This document shows, in pieces, positions 1 to 6,927 of a stretch of 23,948 bases of DNA. Position numbers and translations under genes: made by a program. This DNA comes from a virus. Location of the stretch: IMG/VR virus record IMGVR_UViG_3300025828_000195, positions 1 to 23,948 of that record, one strand, 5' to 3'. Below the pieces are notes generated by a model. It worked only from the letters and a program-made list of their open reading frames with translations. It searched no databases and was not told the DNA's origin. Each line of letters begins with the position of its first letter. Positions within the stretch are counted from its first letter, which is position 1.

Positions 1-2
1 AT

Positions 3-746
3 TCTGAATTAGGTAAGACTATTGGTGATGCAAAGATGGGTATTGTGTTTCACACTACCTACACAGGTGGAACGATTGAAGATTTAAGTGCATCCTTTGG
101 TGCAAACATTTCTAGTTTAGGACACAGCAGAGATGTTTGGATTGATGATGCAAAGTATAAAGATGAATCAGGTAGTTCATCTATGACTGCAAAAGAAAGT
201 GTTGAACTTACAAAAGTATTAACTGACGTAGGAAAACAGTTTCATCTGATTAAAAAGAAAGACTTAGATACTTTTAGAAAAATACAAGACACTGTTGCTG
301 CAAAGTCAGCTGCAGGTGCATCATACAAGACATACACTAATGGATTAATTAGAGGTAATAGTTTTAAACCTACCTACGAAGGATATATTACACACTTTGA
401 AAGTTATTGGACTGATAAAGTAGTTGGTAAAGTAAAACAAGAAAAAACAAAACAGATGAAGAGAGAGATTGGTGAACAAGTATTAAGAGAACTCAGAAGT
501 TTGAAGAACTTTCTAATTGCACTCACCAAGTTTCAAGAGAAGATTGTAGAGGCAAAGAGTATTATTATAAACTCTCTAAATAGAATAAAGTCAATCGGAA
601 CTTTTGTAGAAACAGATAAAGGATTGAAAGCAGTAAATCCTGAAGGATATGTTTGCATAGACATTAATGGTAAGGCTGTCAAGTTTGTTGACAGATTAGA
701 ATTTAGTCAGAATAACTTTACTGCAACAAAGAACTGGAGTAAATAG
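3..746 (+). CDS. conserved phage protein, DUF6267-like, 5'-truncated
   Basis: The reading frame is open from the first full codon at position 3 to a TAG at 744-746, so the true start lies upstream of the window. The ATG at 36 sits inside the conserved stretch (SELGK..., then GIVFHTTYTG) and is not a credible start. That stretch matches my memory of the C-terminal half of a protein common in T4-like marine phages (DUF6267). Its biochemical role is unknown. The middle part is lysine-rich and helical (roughly 90-150 residues after position 36), without a signal peptide or membrane segment. The stop codon overlaps the GTG of the next gene (TAGTG), which suggests translational coupling. I am sure the gene is real, and moderately sure of the family. 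Confidence 0.8.
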   Translation, partial: SELGKTIGDAKMGIVFHTTYTGGTIEDLSASFGANISSLGHSRDVWIDDAKYKDESGSSSMTAKESVELTKVLTDVGKQFHLIKKKDLDTFRKIQDTVAAKSAAGASYKTYTNGLIRGNSFKPTYEGYITHFESYWTDKVVGKVKQEKTKQMKREIGEQVLRELRSLKNFLIALTKFQEKIVEAKSIIINSLNRIKSIGTFVETDKGLKAVNPEGYVCIDINGKAVKFVDRLEFSQNNFTATKNWSK

Positions 747-1123
747 TGAAATCTTTTAGAGACTTTTTAGAAGAACAAGAACTTAATGAAGTAGATTCAC
801 TTGCAACTCGTATGAAGAAACGAGCTGCATTTCGTAAGAACAAAGGAAAGATTCTTATGAAAAGAAAACGTGCAATGAAAAAGGCACAGATGAATCCTGA
901 AAAGTTAAAAACGAAAGCTGAAAAACAAGCACGAAATATTCTAATTAAGAAAATATTAAAGGATAAGTCTAAGTCAGACTTATCGTTAGGTGCAAAAGCA
1001 GAATTAGAAAAACGATTAGAAAAGAAAAAGGCATTCATTCAAAAACTTGCAAAAAGAATTCTACCATCTGTTAAAGCAAAAGAACTAAAAAAGACACAAA
1101 AGAAAGATGAAGGTGAAGAGTAG
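746..1123 (+). CDS. small basic protein with capsid-targeting-like N-terminus
   Basis: This is a 125-residue, very Lys/Arg-rich protein that starts with GTG in a TAGTG overlap with the previous gene and ends in another TAGTG overlap with the next. The N-terminus, MKSFRDFLEE, closely resembles the first ten residues of T4 internal proteins (MKTYQEFIAE), which target them into the prohead and are cut off by the gp21 protease. A gp21-like site (Leu-x-Glu) lies within the first 15 residues (FLE, then LNE). The rest is a highly basic helical region (about 20-120), which would suit a DNA-binding internal head protein. Function is inferred from this N-terminus and composition only; no enzyme motif is visible. 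Confidence 0.75.
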   Translation: MKSFRDFLEEQELNEVDSLATRMKKRAAFRKNKGKILMKRKRAMKKAQMNPEKLKTKAEKQARNILIKKILKDKSKSDLSLGAKAELEKRLEKKKAFIQKLAKRILPSVKAKELKKTQKKDEGEE

Positions 1124-2610
1124 TGAAATCATTTAAACAATTTTTAGAAGAAGAGTTTGCATTACCAAAGTATCCTATGCAAACAAATATCAAGTTTAAA
1201 AGAGATGACTGGGTAGTGGGTGACCCCACAAAAGCATTCGAATACGACACTTCAAAAGATGGTTATGAAAACATGGATAAAATGGATGACATGGTAGACC
1301 AAGACCGAGAGAAAATGAAAAGAAAAAGAAACAGTTTTGAAAATTTAACCGAGGCAAAAGGTAAAGGTGTAGTATTTACCTTTGGAAGATTCAATCCACC
1401 TACCACAGGACATGCAAAACTTGTAGATAAACTTACAAAGGCATCCAGTGGTGGTTATCAACCTCTATTGTTTACTTCACATTCAAATGACCCTGTAAAG
1501 AATCCTTTATCTTACAAAGACAAAATCAAATACCTCAAGAAGTTTTTCAAAAATGTGACTGTCGTAGAAACACCTGCACGTCAGATTTTTGAAATACTTA
1601 CTTACCTCTATGATAAGAAATACACCAACATTCGTATGGTCGTAGGTTCAGACAGAGTTAAAGAGTTCGAAAACATTATCACCAAATACAACAATGTAAA
1701 AGGTAGACACGGTTTCTACAATTTTGCAGAGATTACAATTATCTCAGCAGGTGAACGTGACCCTGATGCAGATGATGTATCAGGAATGAGTGCATCTAAA
1801 ATGAGAATGTTTGCAGAGAAGGGTGACTTCGAATCATTTAAAGAAGGTGTTCCTACTAAAAACAAATCAGATGCAGAGGGTTTATATAAAGCAATTCGTA
1901 AGGGAATGAAACTCATAGAGAACGAACTTCCCGACTATATGATTGAAGACCTCATACAAGAGGGTGTTTATGACCCAGGCATATTCAAAGCAGTATTCCT
2001 TATGGGTGGGCCAGGTAGTGGTAAGTCCACTGTGGTCGATAAACTAAACCTTAAAGCACTTGGTCTTAAACTAGTCAATACAGATAAAGCATTTGAAGTT
2101 GGTCTAAAGAAAGCAGGGATGACACTTGACCTTAGAGGTGCAGACTTTAGTAAAGTAGACCCTATCCGTGCAAAAGCAAAACAGATTACTGGAAAGAATA
2201 TGGATAACTATATTGAAGGTAGACTTGGATTAATCTTTGATACCACAGCTGCAAAGAAAGAAAAGATTGTCACATATAAAAATATGTTAGATGCACTTGG
2301 ATATGAATATAAGATGGTATATGTAAACACATCATTAGAATTTGCACAAGAACGAAATGCAGAGAGAGCTCGTAAACTACCACCTGAAATTGTTCAATCA
2401 GATTGGAATGCAGCTCAAAAAAATGCAAATGATTTTAAAAGGTTATTTGGTAAAGATTTTGTTGAAATTAAAAACGATGATACTAAAAAAGCATTAGAAC
2501 AAAAATCATCTGCACTCTACGGTAAGATGTTAACATGGACATCTAAGTTTCCATCTAATAAACTTGCATCTAAATGGAGAGAAATAGAACTCCTTAAAAA
2601 GAAAGGATAA
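1123..2610 (+). CDS. nucleotidyltransferase / P-loop kinase fusion with capsid-targeting-like N-terminus
   Basis: This 495-residue protein starts with GTG (TAGTG overlap). Residues 1-10 (MKSFKQFLEE) repeat the capsid-targeting-like start of the preceding gene. Residues 82-230 form a nucleotidyltransferase of the NMN adenylyltransferase/cytidylyltransferase superfamily: GRFNPPTTGH at 88-97, VGSDR at 174-178 and SGMSASKMR at 220-228. Residues 288-480 form a P-loop kinase domain (Walker A GGPGSGKST at 295-303), similar to zeta-toxin or polynucleotide-kinase-like folds. Matches to the T4 prohead-protease consensus (Leu/Ile-x-Glu before Ala/Gly) fall before each domain: LTE|A at 77/78 and IQE|G at 280/281. 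Substrates are unknown; NAD metabolism or RNA/nucleotide processing are both possible. Confidence 0.85.
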   Translation: MKSFKQFLEEEFALPKYPMQTNIKFKRDDWVVGDPTKAFEYDTSKDGYENMDKMDDMVDQDREKMKRKRNSFENLTEAKGKGVVFTFGRFNPPTTGHAKLVDKLTKASSGGYQPLLFTSHSNDPVKNPLSYKDKIKYLKKFFKNVTVVETPARQIFEILTYLYDKKYTNIRMVVGSDRVKEFENIITKYNNVKGRHGFYNFAEITIISAGERDPDADDVSGMSASKMRMFAEKGDFESFKEGVPTKNKSDAEGLYKAIRKGMKLIENELPDYMIEDLIQEGVYDPGIFKAVFLMGGPGSGKSTVVDKLNLKALGLKLVNTDKAFEVGLKKAGMTLDLRGADFSKVDPIRAKAKQITGKNMDNYIEGRLGLIFDTTAAKKEKIVTYKNMLDALGYEYKMVYVNTSLEFAQERNAERARKLPPEIVQSDWNAAQKNANDFKRLFGKDFVEIKNDDTKKALEQKSSALYGKMLTWTSKFPSNKLASKWREIELLKKKG

Positions 2611-2613
2611 ATA
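2606..2613 (+). promoter_or_regulatory. T4-type late promoter box GATAAATA
   Basis: This is a one-mismatch match to the T4 late promoter TATAAATA, overlapping the stop of the previous gene. In T4 the box occupies -13 to -6. That would put transcription start at 2619, exactly the first base of the next gene's ATG, so the message would be leaderless. No Shine-Dalgarno sequence lies between box and start. Confidence 0.5.
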
Positions 2614-2618
2614 CTATT

Positions 2619-3917
2619 ATGTTAAATATGATTTTAGAAAAATTTAAAAAAGCTGCAAGACAGGATAAAGACATCGAAGATAGAGATGGAACTCAACCTG
2701 CAAAATACTATGGTAAGGATGCAGAGGGAGACGAAATGTCTAAGTCTACTAAACAAGACCGTGCAAGACACTTTGAGAAAGGTGCAGAGAAGGACGATAA
2801 CGACTCTTCTGCATACAAACCTGCACCAGGCGATGCAACTGCAAAGACTAAACCTTCACAACACACTAAGAAATTTAAAAAGATGTTTGGAGAAGATGCA
2901 CAGGCAGCTGCCAAACTCAAAGCAAAACAGGCAGATGAACTAGAAAGACTTAAAGACAAACAGACAGATGAGTTAGAAGCACTCAAAGATAGACACGAGA
3001 GACAAAACGAAACTCAAAAAGATAAAGACACTACTGAAAAGGAAAACGAGACTCTTCAAAAACAAAGAGATGCAGAAAGAAAAGCTGCAGAGAAAGAAAG
3101 AGAAAAGGCAATGGAGTCTCTCTTAGATACACTTGATACACTACCCGATGCAGAAGACTCTACACACTTAAGTGAGTTAGAGGAAGGAGATGCAGATAAA
3201 TCACTTGAAAGTAAAGCATCGAAGTCAGGAATTGCAGTTGGTATTCTAAAACAAGTGTATAAGAGAGGAGTAGCTGCATGGAGAACAGGTCATAGGCCTG
3301 GGACTACCCCTGAACAGTGGGGACATGCAAGAGTTAATTCCTTTATCACAGGGGGTAAGACAAGAACCACTGCTGATGCAGACCTATGGAAACAACACTC
3401 AGGTAAAAAAGAAGAAGTCACAGAAAAAAGACTTGCAGATAGACAAAGAGAAAAAACTAAGTCTCAACAAAAGGCACATCAAAAAGCAATGATGAAGTCT
3501 GCAAGAGACTCTATTAAGAAATATCAAAAGGGTAAAAAAGAAGAGACTGAAGTCGAAGAAGAAAGAGATTACAAAAAAGAGTATGCAAACTACCATTCTC
3601 AACCTGAACAAATCAAAAGACGTGCAAAGAGAAATGAAGCACGTAGGTTAATGAAGAACAACAAAGATATTAAGGGAAAGGACGTTCATCATAAAGATAA
3701 CAATCCTATGAATAACGATAAGTCTAATCTATCAATAGTAACACAGAAATTCAACAGAACAGAACCAAGACTCAGAACAGAAGTTTTGGATAAATCAGCA
3801 ACTCAACAAGACTACATTGATGATTTCCTGAAGTCAGATGCACCTCAATTTAAAGGTAAGACAAAGGATAAGATTATTAAGATGGCAGTTGCAGCTTACA
3901 ACGAGAGGAACAAATAA
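2619..3917 (+). CDS. coiled-coil + DUF5824-like + HNH-motif fusion protein
   Basis: This 432-residue, highly charged protein has three parts. Residues 95-165 are a long Glu/Lys/Gln coiled coil. Residues 203-258 (GIAVGILKQVYKRG, then AWRTGHRPGTTPEQWGHARV) match a conserved module I recall from many marine phages (DUF5824-like). Residues 325-385 carry an HNH-type motif (HHKDNNPMNNDKSNL at 357-371) preceded by a basic helix (YHSQPEQIKRR), a pairing common in phage proteins. A prohead-protease-like site (LEE|G, 189/190) separates the coiled coil from the DUF module. The start is either ATG 2619 or ATG 2628; I chose 2619 because it lies where a late transcript would begin. It could be a packaged nuclease or a structural protein. 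The function is not proven. Confidence 0.75.
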   Translation: MLNMILEKFKKAARQDKDIEDRDGTQPAKYYGKDAEGDEMSKSTKQDRARHFEKGAEKDDNDSSAYKPAPGDATAKTKPSQHTKKFKKMFGEDAQAAAKLKAKQADELERLKDKQTDELEALKDRHERQNETQKDKDTTEKENETLQKQRDAERKAAEKEREKAMESLLDTLDTLPDAEDSTHLSELEEGDADKSLESKASKSGIAVGILKQVYKRGVAAWRTGHRPGTTPEQWGHARVNSFITGGKTRTTADADLWKQHSGKKEEVTEKRLADRQREKTKSQQKAHQKAMMKSARDSIKKYQKGKKEETEVEEERDYKKEYANYHSQPEQIKRRAKRNEARRLMKNNKDIKGKDVHHKDNNPMNNDKSNLSIVTQKFNRTEPRLRTEVLDKSATQQDYIDDFLKSDAPQFKGKTKDKIIKMAVAAYNERNK

Positions 3918-4138
3918 TGACAGGTAATAAAAAAGATAACGGTGTATGGGAACAAGGAACTGACGAAACTAGATGTGCATATCAAGATGACACACCTGGC
4001 CAGAAGGTAGAATCGTTTATTAAAGAAAATCAAAAAACTAAAAAGGATAATACAAAGAAACAGTTTAGTCAAGTGTTTCAAAATCCATTGAAAGGTTTTC
4101 CATACAACGAAGAAATCAAAGTTACAGAAAAGAAATAG
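3917..4138 (+). CDS. small hydrophilic hypothetical protein
   Basis: This 73-residue, Lys-rich protein starts at an ATG overlapping the previous stop (TAATG), which points to translational coupling. It begins MTGNKKDNGVWEQGTDET and ends in a run of Lys/Glu. No signal peptide, membrane segment or known motif is visible. The next gene starts 9 bases after the stop. I do not recognise it. Tight packing between two clear genes and uninterrupted phase support it as real. Confidence 0.6.
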   Translation: MTGNKKDNGVWEQGTDETRCAYQDDTPGQKVESFIKENQKTKKDNTKKQFSQVFQNPLKGFPYNEEIKVTEKK

Positions 4139-4146
4139 GCTAACAA

Positions 4147-4989
4147 ATGGCACAATATAGCAAGTATACCAACGCATATCTACCACAACAAACTACTAAT
4201 CACGAAGTAGTGATGTTATCAGACCAAGATGGTAATATTATTAACTCATTCGCTGCAGCTTCTAATATTGTTATCTCTGCCGGAGATTTGACAGGTTACT
4301 CTGCTATCAACAAATTTGGAAGAAATCCAAATGTTGGTGGTGCGCCAGAAACAATTTGGATGTATGGTGGAAGGTATGTATATCTTACATCACCATCTAC
4401 TGTTTATGCCCATAGTGCAGATACAGAAGATAGTGTCAGTGGAACAGGTGCGAGAACAGTCACTATTCAAGGACTAGATGTAAACTATGAATCCATAGAA
4501 GAAACAGTTACAGTAAGTTCAGGTGTTGCATCAACTGCCCAATTTTTAAGAGTATTTCGTGCTTTTGTTGCTACTGCTGGTTCAACTGGAACTAACGAAG
4601 AAAATATTACAATTTCTACTGGTGCTGCTGGAGCAGGAACAGTTCTTGCAGACATTGGAACAATTGGAACTGGAACAACTTATGGTCTAGGACAAACACA
4701 ACTTGCTCTTTATACTATCCCAGCACATTGCACAGGGTATTTAACATCATGGAATATTGGTGTTGGTTCTTATAATGACTCTGTGACAGTATCCTTACTG
4801 TCAAGAGAATTCAATTCTGCTTTCAGAACAAGAGATATTATGGATGTGCCAGGCGGTTCTCATGTAAGAAGTTATTCAGTTCCTATTAGATTACCAGCAA
4901 AAACTGATGTTGAAATAATTGGGATTGCTTCTACAGGAACAAATATATCTTCTTCATTTGACATTATTTTAGTGGATAATACAGCATAA
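4147..4989 (+). CDS. beta-rich virion structural protein (putative)
   Basis: This 280-residue protein is rich in Thr, Ser, Gly, Ala and Val with very few Lys, unlike its Lys-rich neighbours, and fits an all-beta extracellular or virion-surface protein. It contains YSAINKFGRNPNV (about 51-63), GTGARTVTIQGLD (about 99-111), a small-residue stretch TGAAGAGTV, and ALYTIPAHCTGYLT (about 189-202). I recall this arrangement in structural or tail-associated proteins of marine podo- and myophages. It lacks enzyme motifs and a signal peptide. A role as a head decoration, tail fibre or adhesin subunit is inferred. Its stop overlaps the start of the next gene (TAATG). Confidence 0.7.
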   Translation: MAQYSKYTNAYLPQQTTNHEVVMLSDQDGNIINSFAAASNIVISAGDLTGYSAINKFGRNPNVGGAPETIWMYGGRYVYLTSPSTVYAHSADTEDSVSGTGARTVTIQGLDVNYESIEETVTVSSGVASTAQFLRVFRAFVATAGSTGTNEENITISTGAAGAGTVLADIGTIGTGTTYGLGQTQLALYTIPAHCTGYLTSWNIGVGSYNDSVTVSLLSREFNSAFRTRDIMDVPGGSHVRSYSVPIRLPAKTDVEIIGIASTGTNISSSFDIILVDNTA

Positions 4990-5522
4990 TGAAAACATTT
5001 CATCAAATCACAATCAACGAAACACTTGATACACTCCAACAGGAGAAAACAAACCTATTAGACAATCCGTTTAGACTAGGTTCTATGATGTATTTCGAGA
5101 CCATCAAAGAAGCACGTAGATTAGTTGCAGAAGGTCGATACACACTTACTGAAGTAGACAAACAAATACTTGAAACAGATATCGGTGAGTTTGAAGTGTA
5201 TGAGGGAGAGATTGTCCCACTTGATTGTCCAATGATAATGGAAGAAAAAGATGTTGAACTGAACAAACCTAAAGTGGGTGGTTCAAAGAAATACTATGTA
5301 TATGTTAAAGACCCATCAACAGGTAATATCAAAAAAGTTTCTTGGGGAGACACAACAGGTCTCAAAGTTAAAATAAGTGACCCCGAAGCACGAAAGAGTT
5401 TTGCAGCTCGTCACAAATGTGACCAACAGAAGGATAAAACAAAAGCATCCTACTGGGCATGTAGACTTCCTTATTATGCTAAGCAATTAGGACTATCGGG
5501 TGGTGGGAGCTTTTACTGGTGA
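4989..5522 (+). CDS. conserved phage protein, DUF5872-like
   Basis: This is a 177-residue protein. The C-terminal half (about 97-177) is a module found, as I remember, in many marine phages: KKYYVYVKDPSTGNIKKVSWGDTTGL, then ISDPEARKSFAARHKCD, KASYWACRLPYY and a GGGSFYW end (DUF5872). The N-terminal half has a second conserved patch (FRLGSMMYFETIKEARRL). Two Cys and two His in the C-terminal module (RHKCD, WACR) might bind metal, but no classical zinc motif is present. Its biochemical role is unknown. The N-terminus MKTFHQITINE weakly echoes the capsid-targeting-like starts of nearby genes. It starts at the TAATG overlap with the structural gene before it. Confidence 0.75.
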   Translation: MKTFHQITINETLDTLQQEKTNLLDNPFRLGSMMYFETIKEARRLVAEGRYTLTEVDKQILETDIGEFEVYEGEIVPLDCPMIMEEKDVELNKPKVGGSKKYYVYVKDPSTGNIKKVSWGDTTGLKVKISDPEARKSFAARHKCDQQKDKTKASYWACRLPYYAKQLGLSGGGSFYW

Positions 5523-5528
5523 TATATT

Positions 5529-5843
5529 ATGAAAAAAACAACACAAAGAAGAGAATTAGTTCACGAATACTGGAACGGTAGTCGAAGAGCTCACGTAGTC
5601 TACGATTCAAATAAGGGTTGGGAAGTAGAAATGTTTAAGGATGATGGATGGATGGCATTAGTTCCACTACATAACCATTCAGAATCCTATGCAGAATCAG
5701 CTGCAGAAAATTGGGTAGAAGGAGTCTATCCCATAGATTCAAAACATCTACAAATAAAAAATGACCCAACTAATCCTAATAGTGTAGGATATTATGGATA
5801 CAATCAAAAAACAGACAACTTTGACCCCGAAGTCGATGACTAA
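5529..5843 (+). CDS. hypothetical protein
   Basis: This 104-residue protein begins 6 bases after the previous stop. It is rich in Trp, Tyr and His (HEYWNGSRRAHVVYD, WEVEMFKDDGWMALVPLHNHSES) and has an acidic C-terminus (FDPEVDD). It has no membrane segment. I do not recognise the family. Its 3' end overlaps the likely start of the cupin-like gene by 8 bases, so the two are probably co-translated. Confidence 0.65.
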   Translation: MKKTTQRRELVHEYWNGSRRAHVVYDSNKGWEVEMFKDDGWMALVPLHNHSESYAESAAENWVEGVYPIDSKHLQIKNDPTNPNSVGYYGYNQKTDNFDPEVDD

Positions 5844-6120
5844 ACCATATACAGAAACAATACAAGAAAAATACGGGACAAATGAACGATATATAATTAG
5901 AAGTTTTTCTAAAGATGTCGAAGAAACCGAACTGATTTGGCACCGTGACCACAATACTAGGAAAATACATGTTCTCCAAAGCAGTGGTTGGAAGTTGCAG
6001 ATAGATGATTCTTTACCACTAGAATTAAAGGTTGGTAATGAATACATTATTACACAGGGGGAATATCATCGTTTGTTAAAAGGAACAGACGACTTGATTA
6101 TTCGTATACAAGAGAGATAA
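5836..6120 (+). CDS. cupin-like small protein
   Basis: With start ATG 5836 the protein has 94 residues (MTKPYTETIQEKYG...). An in-frame ATG at 5794 would lengthen it, but that start lies well inside the previous gene; the 8-base overlap at 5836 fits the usual spacing here. The pattern ELIWHRDHNTRKIHVLQ, then GWKLQIDDSLPLELKVGN and YIITQGEYHRLLKGTDDL resembles single-domain cupin-like proteins I recall from T4-like marine phages. Such proteins form a small beta barrel that may bind metal through the histidines near residues 37-40 and in EYHR. No substrate can be inferred. It ends just before a perfect late-promoter box. Confidence 0.65.
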   Translation: MTKPYTETIQEKYGTNERYIIRSFSKDVEETELIWHRDHNTRKIHVLQSSGWKLQIDDSLPLELKVGNEYIITQGEYHRLLKGTDDLIIRIQER

Positions 6121-6135
6121 TGGATAATTAAATAT

Positions 6136-6143
6136 TATAAATA
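6136..6143 (+). promoter_or_regulatory. perfect T4-type late promoter TATAAATA
   Basis: This is an exact match to the T4 late promoter consensus in a 31-base intergenic gap, 8 bases before the ATG of the next gene. With T4 spacing, transcription would begin at about 6149, giving only about 3 bases of leader. There is no ribosome-binding site. It is the best late-promoter candidate in the window. Confidence 0.65.
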
Positions 6144-6151
6144 ATACTACT

Positions 6152-6724
6152 ATGAGTTATAAATCAGAAAACTGGAAAGAAAAGTTAGAAGAAGTAAGAC
6201 AATTCGTTCAGAGAAAAGAAGGTTCTGTTGAAAAAACAGCAGAAGAAATCATTAACGAAGAAATCGAAGAACTTCTACACGAAATCGAACCCGATGATTC
6301 TTTTATTGAAGAAGAAGTCATCCTCGAAGCATCTGCTGGTGAGATGATTGATAAATTATTCAATCTAAAAGGTGATAAAGATGCAGGTTATGGTGTTGCA
6401 AAAATGTTAAACATGACTGGTGTAAAGGTCATTCAATCAATGCAGAAACAAAATCCTCAAGGATTCTTAAATACTGTAAGAGCATTAGGTAAAGACAATA
6501 AAATCAAACTTGCAACAAACAATCAGTTAATGAAAATGTTCAAAGATGCAGGTGTAACACCCCTAAAAGATGAAGTCGAAGAAACTCCAGTAAAAGAAAC
6601 AGTAGAAAAGACAACCGAAAAACTCGTAGAAAGAAACATGTTAGGTCGTCTTGCAAAACAACTAAGATTAAACGAAGAAGGTAAACAAAAAATGTTTGAC
6701 TACTTTGAAAAAGGGGAATTATAA
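6152..6724 (+). CDS. acidic hypothetical protein with internal prohead-protease-like site
   Basis: This 190-residue protein heads a run of late-type genes. Residues 25-58 are strongly acidic (many Glu, with EEIINEEIEELLHEIEPDD), followed by ILE|A at 59/60, which matches the T4 gp21 prohead protease consensus. The region after that (60-135) is a compact helical domain (ASAGEMIDKLFNLKGDKDAG...), and a second charged linker (EETPVKETVEKTTEKLVER) leads to a C-terminal helix. An acidic propeptide followed by a cleavage-like site would fit a scaffold or internal head protein, but this is inference. I do not recognise the family. The next gene starts 2 bases after the stop. Confidence 0.7.
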   Translation: MSYKSENWKEKLEEVRQFVQRKEGSVEKTAEEIINEEIEELLHEIEPDDSFIEEEVILEASAGEMIDKLFNLKGDKDAGYGVAKMLNMTGVKVIQSMQKQNPQGFLNTVRALGKDNKIKLATNNQLMKMFKDAGVTPLKDEVEETPVKETVEKTTEKLVERNMLGRLAKQLRLNEEGKQKMFDYFEKGEL

Positions 6725-6726
6725 CA

Positions 6727-6927
6727 ATGAGTATAAAAGATTTACCACAAGGTTTAGTTGATTCAGTAGCTAAAATCTACAAAGAGACAACAGAATACCA
6801 AAAGTTTTTTCAGTCTGCACTGAAAAAGTTTGGTGTAACATCACCTAAAGAATTGTCAGGAGACAAAGAAAAAGAGTTCTACGACTATGTCGATAAGAAC
6901 TGGAAAGGGGAAAAGGAAACAGACTAA
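6727..6927 (+). CDS. small hypothetical protein
   Basis: This is a 66-residue, mostly helical protein (MSIKDLPQGLVDSVAKIYKE..., SPKELSGDKEKEFYDYVDKNW). A conserved-looking C-terminal patch (KEFYDYVDKNWK) is familiar from small proteins in marine T4-like phages, but no function is known to me. It is sandwiched between the acidic protein and the 377-residue gene; its stop overlaps the next start (TAATG). Confidence 0.65.
   Translation: MSIKDLPQGLVDSVAKIYKETTEYQKFFQSALKKFGVTSPKELSGDKEKEFYDYVDKNWKGEKETD

Noticed and set aside
2708-2986. Minus-strand frames over the coiled-coil gene and elsewhere
   Set aside because: They mirror Lys/Glu/Ser-rich coding sequence, give low-complexity translations, and lie fully inside convincing + strand genes. 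I found no credible minus-strand gene.
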